Below are positions 21,208 through 30,165 of a stretch of DNA of 64,000 bases, piece after piece. A program made the position numbers and the translations under genes. The notes under the pieces are model-generated. The model was not told the origin of the DNA. It was given only the letters and a program-made list of their open reading frames with translations, and did not search any database. Each line of letters opens with the position of its first letter. The first letter of the stretch is position 1. This stretch comes from Chloroflexota bacterium (lineage in GTDB: Bacteria > Chloroflexota > Anaerolineae > Aggregatilineales > Phototrophicaceae): NCBI GenBank assembly GCA_011523735.1, contig WTGB01000166.1, forward strand, positions 1-64,000, read 5' to 3'.

Positions 21208-21620
21208 GGTTTGTCATCTCCTTGCAGGCGGCGCTGGCGGGATTTAATCTGATCGAGGATTTCTTCAGCCGGGCTTGCTTTGTCCAGGAATTCACTCCGG
21301 GCGCGCTCGACGGCGCTGAGACGTCGCCGCGCTTCCGCTTCGCCGGCGTCAAGGTCCGCGCTCTGGTCTCGGTTCACGGCATCGCCGATGATTACGTCAG
21401 CCGAGGCACTTTCGGCGATCTCGTCTTCCATAGCTTCTGGTTCGCCTCGGCCTTCGAGCACGATCTTGTAGAAGGCGAAGGCTCCGCCGATAACGATGGC
21501 GAGCGGCACGATCATCTGGAACACAGTCGAGACCAGGCTGAGCAAACCCAGCGCGAGGATGACCAGCAGAAGCGCGATCACCAATTGTCGAATGCGCTTG
21601 TCGCTGAAAAGCTCTCCCAT
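21204..21620 (-). CDS. Small hypothetical membrane protein
   Basis: Two N-terminal TM segments, charged C-terminus; 4-bp overlap with the downstream MOSC gene. Confidence 0.6.
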   Translation of the reverse strand: MGELFSDKRIRQLVIALLLVILALGLLSLVSTVFQMIVPLAIVIGGAFAFYKIVLEGRGEPEAMEDEIAESASADVIIGDAVNRDQSADLDAGEAEARRRLSAVERARSEFLDKASPAEEILDQIKSRQRRLQGDDKP

Positions 21621-21885
21621 AAAACCCTTCCTTGTTTGCTAGCGCCATTATAGCAGAAGGCTTTTCAAGATGGCCGGGGATCGGGGCAATCGCTAGACTC
21701 TTGATTGTCACAGCATTGTTGTCGGTAGCCGAGCGAAATTAGATCTTTTGTGTGAGCAGGGGAGCCATTTTTGTTGCCGGCGAGCGGATGTGGTAGCATT
21801 GAGCCAAGCATAGCAGGAGGCAGGATATTGAAGAAGCTGTCTACGAAATATGTAGGATTAAAGTTGGTTAAACGGTGAGGATAAC

Positions 21886-23175
21886 ATGTTCAAGATAAGG
21901 AAAGCTGTCGGCGCCCTAATTGTTGTATTGCTGCTCTTAGGCACTGGCGCCATTGCATTGGGACAAGACCAGGTCACTTTGGGTTTTGTCTATGGCTCAT
22001 TTGCGCCGCAAGAAAAATGGGAACTCTACTTTGAGGGTTTCCTTGAGGAAAACCCGGGCGTTACGATCAACTATATCCCGGTCCCGCTTGACAGTTGGGG
22101 CGACTATACCCAAAAGATCGTCACAACTATGCTCGGTGGCGAGCAGGTCGATGTTATCTGGAATGCCATTGAAGCTGTTCCCATGATGGCGGAACGCGGC
22201 GTCTTGATGTCGCTGGATTCCTTTATTGATGGCGATCCCGAGATCCAGGAATTCCTTGATGACGCGCATCCGAAACTGTTGGAAGGGTTGCGCTGGAAAG
22301 ATCAGCAGTATCTCCTGCCATTCGCCTGGAATACAACCTTGATCTATTACAACAAAGCTGTCCTGGAAGCCGCAGGCTTGCCCGAACCTCCGCCCGATTG
22401 GAGTTGGGACGACTTCCTGGAATATGCCCAGACGATCACACAGGATACTGACGGAGACGGCAACAACGATGTTTGGGGCTTCCATTCCGCCTCCTGGCTC
22501 TGGCACCTGGGTCCCTGGGCGGTAGCCAATGGCTCTTTCTTCCTCAACGAGGATTTCACCGAGCCTTGGTACACCAAGCCGGAGACCATTGAGGCATTTC
22601 AGTTTGTCCGCGATATGATCTGGGAGCACGAGGTCATACCGGCCGGTTCTTTCAATTTCAGGGAAGCCTTTGTCGCGGGCACCCTGGGCATGATGATCGA
22701 TTCGCCCGCTGGGCGCCAGCGCTTGATACCCGCCGGCATGAGCGCTGATGAGTATGATGTCAACTTCTTCCCGTCAAAGTCGGGCGAGACAGTCATGGGT
22801 TCGCAATGGGGGACGGACGGTTACGGGATTACCCAAGACACCGCGCACCCGGAACTGGCTTGGGAGATGGTCAAACATCTTATGAGCACAGACGTCATGT
22901 CGCATTTGCTATCGGGAGAATTCGCCTCCGCCAGCGCGCCGGCGCGTCGTTCTCTCGCAAGCGATCCTGTATTGGTAGCCGCAAGCCCGTCCAACTACTC
23001 GCGCTTCTATGACGTCCTTGAGGGCGGTCGTACTGTTATCAACGCGCCCTACTTTGCGGAATTGGCTGAGATTCACGATCGCTACATGTCGCTCGTCTGG
23101 TCAAATGAGATGAGCGTCGAAGAGGCTGCCGCCAACATTCAGTCGGAAATGGAAGCGGTAATAGCCGACGCCTAA
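21886..23175 (+). CDS. Sugar ABC transporter substrate-binding protein (family 1)
   Basis: Signal peptide; ENPGVTINYIPVPLDSWGDYTQKIVTTMLGGEQVDVIW; followed by two permeases. Confidence 0.92.
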   Translation: MFKIRKAVGALIVVLLLLGTGAIALGQDQVTLGFVYGSFAPQEKWELYFEGFLEENPGVTINYIPVPLDSWGDYTQKIVTTMLGGEQVDVIWNAIEAVPMMAERGVLMSLDSFIDGDPEIQEFLDDAHPKLLEGLRWKDQQYLLPFAWNTTLIYYNKAVLEAAGLPEPPPDWSWDDFLEYAQTITQDTDGDGNNDVWGFHSASWLWHLGPWAVANGSFFLNEDFTEPWYTKPETIEAFQFVRDMIWEHEVIPAGSFNFREAFVAGTLGMMIDSPAGRQRLIPAGMSADEYDVNFFPSKSGETVMGSQWGTDGYGITQDTAHPELAWEMVKHLMSTDVMSHLLSGEFASASAPARRSLASDPVLVAASPSNYSRFYDVLEGGRTVINAPYFAELAEIHDRYMSLVWSNEMSVEEAAANIQSEMEAVIADA

Positions 23176-23345
23176 ATTCGTGAACATGGTGGCGGCATGG
23201 CTAACCATTCCGCCGTCTCCGCTTGAGGAAGGGCGCCGCTCGGCGCAAACTATGGCGCCAGCGAGGAGAGCAGGCTGCGTCCTTCCTCGGGCAAAGCGCC
23301 AATGAGACACCCTGCGTGAATCGCCGGGAGGCTAGCAGTCTAAAC

Positions 23346-24266
23346 ATGTCCGCTCTTCGGCTGCGTTTGGCCTCCCGGAATTGGAACTCCCTCGTCATCC
23401 GCGAGGCGATTGCGGGTTATTTCTTCATTCTGCCCACGCTATTGAGCTTCCTAGTTTTCTTCCTCATCCCCACTATTTCGGGCTTTGGCATGTCATTTTT
23501 CGAGTGGGATTTTTTCTCTGAGCCCGAATATGTGGGCGCGGAGAACTTCGTTGAGCTTTTCAGCGACAAGCTATTCTTGCGGACCTTACGCAACACGGCG
23601 ATATTTGCCGTTTCGGCGACCAGCCTGAATGTGGGCTTGGGCATGTTTATCGCGATCGGCATCAACAGCATTAAGTGGCGCTGGCTCAAAGCCTTCCTGC
23701 GGACTTCTTATTTCATCCCCGTTGTCATATCGACAGTGGTCGTGGCGCTGCTTTTTGGATTTTTGTTGCAGGAGAGCACCGGCGTCGTCAATTACTACTT
23801 CTCGCGTTTGGGCATTGACCGGATCCCGTGGTTAACGTCTTCGACCTGGGCTTTTCGTTCCATCGTCTTGATTGACGTCTGGAAACATGTCGGATTTTTC
23901 ACGTTGATCTTCCTGGCGGGATTGCAAGGCATCCCTTCCGAATTATACGAAGCGGCTGTCGTTGATGGCGCGGGCCGCCTCGTTCGTTTGACGCGCATTA
24001 CGATCCCGCTGCTCACGCCGTCGCTGTTCTTTGCCTTGATCATCGCTTTGATCGGCGCGTTCCAAGTCTTTGAGTCCATGTACGTCTTGACGAACGGCGG
24101 TCCCGGCGATGCCACGCGCACGGTAGTCATGTTGCTTTACCGCGAGGCTTTCGGCAGCTTCAACATGGGCTACGCGGCCAGCATGGCGGTTGTCCTGTTT
24201 GTCATCATCCTTGCGCTCACCGTCTCGCAAATATGGATCGGCGATCGTTGGGTCTTTTATCGATAG
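23346..24266 (+). CDS. Sugar ABC transporter permease (MalF-like)
   Basis: EAA loop ELYEAAVVDGAGRLVRLTRITIPLL; start likely ATG 23346 (MSALRLRLASRN). Confidence 0.92.
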   Translation: MSALRLRLASRNWNSLVIREAIAGYFFILPTLLSFLVFFLIPTISGFGMSFFEWDFFSEPEYVGAENFVELFSDKLFLRTLRNTAIFAVSATSLNVGLGMFIAIGINSIKWRWLKAFLRTSYFIPVVISTVVVALLFGFLLQESTGVVNYYFSRLGIDRIPWLTSSTWAFRSIVLIDVWKHVGFFTLIFLAGLQGIPSELYEAAVVDGAGRLVRLTRITIPLLTPSLFFALIIALIGAFQVFESMYVLTNGGPGDATRTVVMLLYREAFGSFNMGYAASMAVVLFVIILALTVSQIWIGDRWVFYR

Positions 24267-24278
24267 TGGGTAGCGGTT

Positions 24279-25190
24279 ATGTCTTTTGCCAGCTCGATAC
24301 CGTCCAAGCCGAATCCGATCCTGCTCTGGTCCGCGGCCCTGCTAGCGAAACTGCGCGACAAATGGCAAACTTATCTGGTGAATGCGCTCATCGGAACACC
24401 GCTGATCGCTGGCGCGCTGATTATGTTTTTGCCCCTCGTATGGTCGGTGTCTTTCTCATTCGGTCAGCCGCATGAATTCTTCAAATTGCCGCCCCCTGTG
24501 ATACCCAGCGCCATCCGTCTGGACAACTATGAGTCCGTCTTTCAGCGGGTCGATTTCGCGCGCTTCTTCTTGAATAGCGTGGCTGTCACCGCCTGTGTCA
24601 CCATCGCGCAGTTGATCACTTGCAGCATGGCTGGTTACGCTTTTGCGCGCTTGCGTTTCCCCGGTAAACGGCTCATTTTCATCCTGTTTCTGGCATCCAT
24701 GATGGTGCCGCAGCATGTTACGCTGATTCCGGTCTTTATCATCATTAGAGGCATGGGGCTGTATAACAATCTCGGCGCGTTGATCGTTCCGTATGCAACC
24801 AGCGTCTTTGGCACCTTTTTACTGAAACAATTCTTCGAAACCATCCCCAACGAACTGGAAGACGCAGCCAAAATCGACGGAGCCGGCTTCCTGCAAATCT
24901 ATCGCCTGGTTATGCTTCCGCTCGCTGGTCCACCACTGGCAACGCTCGCGATTCTCACCTTCAACAGTTCCTGGAACAACTTCTTCTGGCCTCTGATTTT
25001 CATCAACTCGGCCGAGAAGATGACCCTGCCTTTAGGTATGATCTACCTACGCGGACAAGACGGCGTAACGAATACGGGCGTACTCATGGCGGCTATTGTC
25101 CTTAATCTCATTCCAGTGTTAGTATTCTTCATGATTTTTCAGCGCAAGCTAGTCGAAGGAGTCACCTTGACCGGCTTGAAAGGCGCCTGA
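24279..25190 (+). CDS. Sugar ABC transporter permease (MalG-like)
   Basis: EAA loop ELEDAAKIDGAGFLQIYRLVMLPLAGP; 6 TM segments. Confidence 0.92.
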   Translation: MSFASSIPSKPNPILLWSAALLAKLRDKWQTYLVNALIGTPLIAGALIMFLPLVWSVSFSFGQPHEFFKLPPPVIPSAIRLDNYESVFQRVDFARFFLNSVAVTACVTIAQLITCSMAGYAFARLRFPGKRLIFILFLASMMVPQHVTLIPVFIIIRGMGLYNNLGALIVPYATSVFGTFLLKQFFETIPNELEDAAKIDGAGFLQIYRLVMLPLAGPPLATLAILTFNSSWNNFFWPLIFINSAEKMTLPLGMIYLRGQDGVTNTGVLMAAIVLNLIPVLVFFMIFQRKLVEGVTLTGLKGA

Positions 25191-25224
25191 ACATTGTTCG
25201 CCAAATTAAGGTTGAGAAAAAGAT

Positions 25225-27675
25225 ATGGAATATCACAAAGACATTCGCAGTTTCGATGCTTCGGCGACAGCCTTGGCTTTTCCCTTGGGCGGCATCGGCA
25301 CCGGCAATGTTTCCCTGGGCGCACGCGGCGAATTGCGCGATTGGGAGATCTTTAACTTGCCGGCCAAAGGCGCGACCTTGCCGCTCACATTCTTCGCCAT
25401 TCGCTATCAGCAAGATGGGGAGCAGCCGGCGGTCCGCGTGCTTGAAGGACCGGTGCAGCCGCCATTCACGCTGTCACATGGCTATCACCCGATGAGCGCG
25501 GCCGGGCTGCCTCGCTTCAAAGGCAGCAGTTTCCGGGGCCAGTATCCCTTCGCCGCCATCAGATTCGAAGACGACAGCCTGCCGATTGCGGTTGACTTGG
25601 AGGCGTATACGCCCCTGCTGCCGCTGAATCCGGAAGACTCCGGGATTCCCTGCGCGATCCTGACGTATAACGTCACGAACCGGACGGAAGATGCGGTGGA
25701 TATTACGCTTGTGGGCTCTTTGACCAATCCGGTCGGCGAGAATGATTATGATCAATTCGGGAACTGGGTGCGGAAAGACCTGGGGCGATCGGTGAACAGT
25801 TTCCGCGACGAGGGGGAGTTTCGCGGGCTCTATATGACCGACGACCAGTTGGAGGGGAAGGAACATCGCTTTGGCAGCCTCTCGCTGGTCACTGACCATG
25901 ACGATGTGACTGCGAAGCGCATGTGGCTGCGCGGTGAATGGTGGGATTATCTGCATGAGTTCTGGGATGACCTTGTCGCTGACGGCTTATTAAACGATCC
26001 AGATGATGAGGGGCAAGGCGAACGACTGGCGACCGGTTCACTGGGATTGGTGGATCAGCTTGGGCCGGGCGAGAGCAAGCAGTTCCGTTTTATCTTGAGC
26101 TGGCATTTCCCCAACCGTCCCGCCACCTGGGACTTGCGACAGGTGCACATGCTGGGCGTCGATGAGGAAGCGGTGGGCAGCATCCGCAACCACTATGCCA
26201 CGCGCTTTGATAACGCCTGGGATGTCGCAGCCTATGTCTGGCGGAATCTGGAACGGCTTGAGAGCGAGACCCGCCTCTTCCATGACGCCTTGTTCGGCAG
26301 CACCTTACCCGGCGCGGTCTTGGATGCCATCTCCGCCAATATCGTGCCCTTGCGCAGCACGACCTGCTTCTGGCTGGAAGACGGGCGCTTCTATGGTTGG
26401 GAAGGCTGCTTTGACGATGCTGGCTGCTGCGCGGGCAGTTGCACCCACGTTTGGAGCTACGCCTACACCATCGCCTATCTCTTCCCCTCGCTCGAGCGCG
26501 AGATGCGGCGCATCGAATTCAATGTGGAAACGGGAGACGATGGTTTTATGCGCTTTCGTTCTTTCGGCACCTTCCATGACGAGTTTGTCTGGCAGGGCCG
26601 GACGGACGCGGCGGTTGACGGCCAGATGGGCTCGATCCTGCGCGCCTATCGCGAATGGCAGCTCAGCGGCGATCGGGAGTTCCTGGCGGAGATCTGGCCC
26701 GGCATCAAGCGAGCGATCGGTTTCGCCAGCGCCTATTGGGACAGCGACAAAGATCATGTATTGGATGGCGTGCAGCACAACACCTATGACATCGAATTCC
26801 ACGGTCCCAATCCGCTCTGCGGGATCTATTATCTGGCCGCCTTGCGCGCGGTCGGAGAAATGGCGGGGATTATGGATGAGCAGGACTTGAGACAGCGCTG
26901 CCGCCAGGCATACGAAACTGGCAGCGCCAATCTGGACGCGCTGCTATGGAATGGCGAGTATTATGTGCAGCAGCTTGATGACGTGAATGCCCACAAGTAT
27001 CAGCACGGCGCGGGCTGCCTGTCCGACCAGTTGCTGGGGCAGTTGCATGCGCGGATTCTGGGACTGGGCGACCTGCTGCCCGCTGACCATGTTACCAGGG
27101 CGCTGAAGTCGATTTATGAGCACAATTTCAAGCGGGACTTCAGCGAGCACAGCAACTGCCAGCGGGTGTACGCGCTCAACGATGAAGCGGGTTTGCTGTT
27201 ATGCACCTGGCCCAACGGCGGCCGACCCGATCTGCCTTTTCCCTACGCTGACGAGGTTTGGACCGGCATCGAATATCAGGTTGCGGCGCATCTGATCTAT
27301 GAAGGCTGGGTCGATGAAGGATTGCGAATCGTCGAAGCGGTGCGCGCGCGGCATGATGGCGTCCGGCGCAATCCCTGGAACGAAGTGGAGTGCGGCAATC
27401 ACTATGCGCGCAGCATGTCGAGCTGGGCGCTGCTGCTGGCTTTGAGCGGCGCGCAGGTTGACCCGGCGGATGGAAACATGAGCTTCCCGCCTGGCTGGAC
27501 GCTCACCGACGAAGACCAGCCTTTCAAGTCCTTGTGGTCAAACGGCCGAGCTTGGGGCATATATGTGGTGGAATGGGACGAAGACACTCAGTCATGGTGG
27601 AGCCGGTTTGAAGTGCTCGGTGGCGACAGTAGCGTTTCAGGCGGCATTAGACGCGAAGAATCGGCGTCAAACTAG
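25225..27675 (+). CDS. GH116-family glycoside hydrolase (glucosylceramidase/beta-glucosidase/beta-xylosidase-like)
   Basis: FPLGGIGTGNVSLGARGELRDWEIFN N-domain, GCCAGSCTHVWSYAY, NTYDIEFHGPNPLCGIYYLAAL, YADEVWTGIEYQVAAHLI motifs. Confidence 0.92.
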   Translation: MEYHKDIRSFDASATALAFPLGGIGTGNVSLGARGELRDWEIFNLPAKGATLPLTFFAIRYQQDGEQPAVRVLEGPVQPPFTLSHGYHPMSAAGLPRFKGSSFRGQYPFAAIRFEDDSLPIAVDLEAYTPLLPLNPEDSGIPCAILTYNVTNRTEDAVDITLVGSLTNPVGENDYDQFGNWVRKDLGRSVNSFRDEGEFRGLYMTDDQLEGKEHRFGSLSLVTDHDDVTAKRMWLRGEWWDYLHEFWDDLVADGLLNDPDDEGQGERLATGSLGLVDQLGPGESKQFRFILSWHFPNRPATWDLRQVHMLGVDEEAVGSIRNHYATRFDNAWDVAAYVWRNLERLESETRLFHDALFGSTLPGAVLDAISANIVPLRSTTCFWLEDGRFYGWEGCFDDAGCCAGSCTHVWSYAYTIAYLFPSLEREMRRIEFNVETGDDGFMRFRSFGTFHDEFVWQGRTDAAVDGQMGSILRAYREWQLSGDREFLAEIWPGIKRAIGFASAYWDSDKDHVLDGVQHNTYDIEFHGPNPLCGIYYLAALRAVGEMAGIMDEQDLRQRCRQAYETGSANLDALLWNGEYYVQQLDDVNAHKYQHGAGCLSDQLLGQLHARILGLGDLLPADHVTRALKSIYEHNFKRDFSEHSNCQRVYALNDEAGLLLCTWPNGGRPDLPFPYADEVWTGIEYQVAAHLIYEGWVDEGLRIVEAVRARHDGVRRNPWNEVECGNHYARSMSSWALLLALSGAQVDPADGNMSFPPGWTLTDEDQPFKSLWSNGRAWGIYVVEWDEDTQSWWSRFEVLGGDSSVSGGIRREESASN

Positions 27676-27701
27676 ATTGGCTTGCACCCGTAACGGAGAT
27701 A

Positions 27702-28409
27702 ATGATGCCAGTCAAGTATTATGCGCACGGTCGGCGCGATCAAATGAAAGTGGCGCTGACTTTCGATGACGGACCGAATCCGCCGCGGACCGATCAGGTC
27801 ATCGAGATACTAAACAGCTACGGCGCGCGCGGCACATTCTTCGTGCTGGGCAAGTGGGTGGAGCGCTTTCCGCAGGCTTTTGAGCGGATAATCGCGAGCG
27901 GGCATGCGGTGGGCAATCACAGCCATCTGCATCAGACGCACTTGGGCGATTTCGATCGGGCCGAAGCGGTGATTGGGAATTTGCTCGGCCGTCCCACCCG
28001 CTATTTGCGCGCCCACTATTTCAATTTTTTCACCTGCCTGTATTCGCCCGTGGCGATGGCGCCGGGCATGAAGATCGTCGATGCCGATGTGAATCCGGCC
28101 GATTATGCCAAGACCGATCCGCAAGCGATCGTTCAGGCGACGCTTAATCATCCGGCTTTGGCTGGCGGCTCTATCATTGACTTGCACGATGGTACGGAGT
28201 CTGACGATGATGCCCTGCGCCTCGCGCGGTCCCTGCCCATGATTCAGGCTTTGCCGGCGATAATCGATGGTCTGCGGGCGAAGGGCTTCGAGTTGGTCAG
28301 TCTTGATGAGATGGAGTTAATTGATCCGATCGAGTGGCAGTACGATGGTCGCGGGAACATCGCGTCGGCAGAAGTACGCGCGGCTATCGCTGGCTTGGAC
28401 GGTTCATAA
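27702..28409 (+). CDS. Polysaccharide deacetylase (NodB homology domain)
   Basis: VALTFDDGPNPPRTDQ, GNHSHLHQTH, GGSIIDLHDG motifs. Confidence 0.92.
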   Translation: MMPVKYYAHGRRDQMKVALTFDDGPNPPRTDQVIEILNSYGARGTFFVLGKWVERFPQAFERIIASGHAVGNHSHLHQTHLGDFDRAEAVIGNLLGRPTRYLRAHYFNFFTCLYSPVAMAPGMKIVDADVNPADYAKTDPQAIVQATLNHPALAGGSIIDLHDGTESDDDALRLARSLPMIQALPAIIDGLRAKGFELVSLDEMELIDPIEWQYDGRGNIASAEVRAAIAGLDGS

Positions 28410-29924
28410 CAAGGATTTCCAGCGAAGGCGATTGACCTCTCCGTCCGCGTTGGCTTTCATTTTGGCGCGCCAGACGATCCAGGTTTCGCGCAGGCTCAAG
28501 CCGACCACTGCGCCAAATGAAAGCGCGTAGATCAGCAGGTAGAGGCAAAGTTCCGGCTGCAGATCCCAAGCCAGCCAGGCCGCCCATAGCGCATACAGCA
28601 TCAAAGCCAGTTCCAGGCAAACGGTCGCGTCTGCCGAAAGGGCGTAGCTGCTTCTCGTCCAGTCGCGTTTGAATTTCGGCGTGCGGCGGAAGCCTGGCTT
28701 GATGCCGAGCAGCGCCGTCAGCACGGCCAGGCTGTTGCTGAGCGACATGCCGGTCCCGACAAAGAGCAAGGCAGGGAAGGCGGTCAATCCGCGCAGCGCT
28801 CCACGATTGCTATGCAGGCGCATCTGCCCCGCGATGTACATCAGCAGCGGCGCCAAGCCCAGGATGCCCAGCGGCGCCAATGGCAGATCCGCTAGCGCGC
28901 CGGCCTGAAGCAGCGGCGGCGTCAGCAGCAGCATCAGCAACATCAGCAACTGCGGCAAGTATTGACAGAGATGCTGAATCGCCATGATCTTTTGCGACGC
29001 GCTGAGCCCCCCGGCGATGATTTGCGGCGCCAGTTTCAGCAAGCATTGTGTATTGCCGGTCGCCCAGCGCGCTTGCTGCAACTTGTAGGCGGCCAGCTGC
29101 GGCGGAATCTCGCCGGGCACTTCCACCTCCGGCAGAAACACCGAAGTCCAGCCTGCCATCTGCGCGCGATAGCTCAGGTCCAGGTCTTCTGTCAGCGTAT
29201 CGGCCGACCAGCCGCCGGCCGCTTCAATACAACTGCGCCGCCAGACCCCGCCCGTGCCATTAAAAGGAATCAGCCAGCCAGTGCGGTTTCGCGCCGCCTG
29301 CTCGATGACGAAATGCGTGTCAATCGACAGCTTCTGGGCGCGGGTTAGGCTGTTTTCGTTCGCGTTGAGATGTCCCCAGCGGCTTTGTACGATTCCTATA
29401 TCGGGCTGAGCGAAGAGGTGCGGCAAGGTCCGGCGCAGGAAATCGGGCGGTGGCGCGAAATCGGCATCAAAGATGGCGATGACATCGCTGTCGCACTGCC
29501 GAATGCCGGCTGCCAGCGCGCCCGCTTTGAAGCCGGCGCGGTCCTTTCGGCGAAGATGCTGAACATGAAAACCGCGTTCTTCCAACTGGGCGAGCTTGCG
29601 CGCGACCAATCGAACGGTCGAGTCGGTCGAGTCATCCAGCACCTGGATCAACAGTTTATCGCCTGGGTAGTCAAGCGCTGCTACAGCATTGATGAGTCGG
29701 CTGGCGACCTTGGCTTCGTTGTAGAGCGGAAGCTGAACCGTGACTGTCGGCAATTCGGCTAGGGGCGGGGCTGAAGGCGCTGCCTGGCGCGTAGTCCAAT
29801 ACCGCCAAAGCAGGACCGCTTGTCCGGCCGTATACAAGCCGAGCAATAAGGCGCAGAAGGCGTAGAGCGTTAGCAATATCGTCATCATCGGAGCGATTCT
29901 AGTGCGCCATCGTGGGACTGACAA
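28404..29924 (-). CDS. Glycosyltransferase family 2, multi-TM, cellulose synthase-like
   Basis: VTVQLPLYNE, QVLDDSTD, DADFAP, FNGTGGVWRR, TEDLDLSYRAQ, QQARWATGN (QxxRW) motifs. Confidence 0.92.
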   Translation of the reverse strand: MSVPRWRTRIAPMMTILLTLYAFCALLLGLYTAGQAVLLWRYWTTRQAAPSAPPLAELPTVTVQLPLYNEAKVASRLINAVAALDYPGDKLLIQVLDDSTDSTVRLVARKLAQLEERGFHVQHLRRKDRAGFKAGALAAGIRQCDSDVIAIFDADFAPPPDFLRRTLPHLFAQPDIGIVQSRWGHLNANENSLTRAQKLSIDTHFVIEQAARNRTGWLIPFNGTGGVWRRSCIEAAGGWSADTLTEDLDLSYRAQMAGWTSVFLPEVEVPGEIPPQLAAYKLQQARWATGNTQCLLKLAPQIIAGGLSASQKIMAIQHLCQYLPQLLMLLMLLLTPPLLQAGALADLPLAPLGILGLAPLLMYIAGQMRLHSNRGALRGLTAFPALLFVGTGMSLSNSLAVLTALLGIKPGFRRTPKFKRDWTRSSYALSADATVCLELALMLYALWAAWLAWDLQPELCLYLLIYALSFGAVVGLSLRETWIVWRAKMKANADGEVNRLRWKSLL

Positions 29925-30165
29925 GATGCGCTTGGATAGATGAAGCCGATGACCCCGTAGTGCAGGCGTAGGGCGGGCGGGCGGCTCAGCGTAGGGGCAA
30001 TCGAGCGCTGAGCGTGTAGGCTATGATGAAACCAAGGACAAGCTGAAAAGCCCTATGCAGATCTATTTCGTTCGTTTTTTCTTACTTCTCTGCGCCAGTG
30101 CCTGTGTTTTATATCTGTTCTCATCTTAACGGGCGCCCCTGCTTTTCCGGGCTGAAGCGGCCCCG

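Noticed and set aside
29960-30010. Further copy of the stem-loop repeat (GCGTAGGGCGGGCGGGCGGCTCAGCGTAGGGGCAATCGAGCGCTGAG)
   Set aside because: Too degenerate to assign; stem does not match the consensus.
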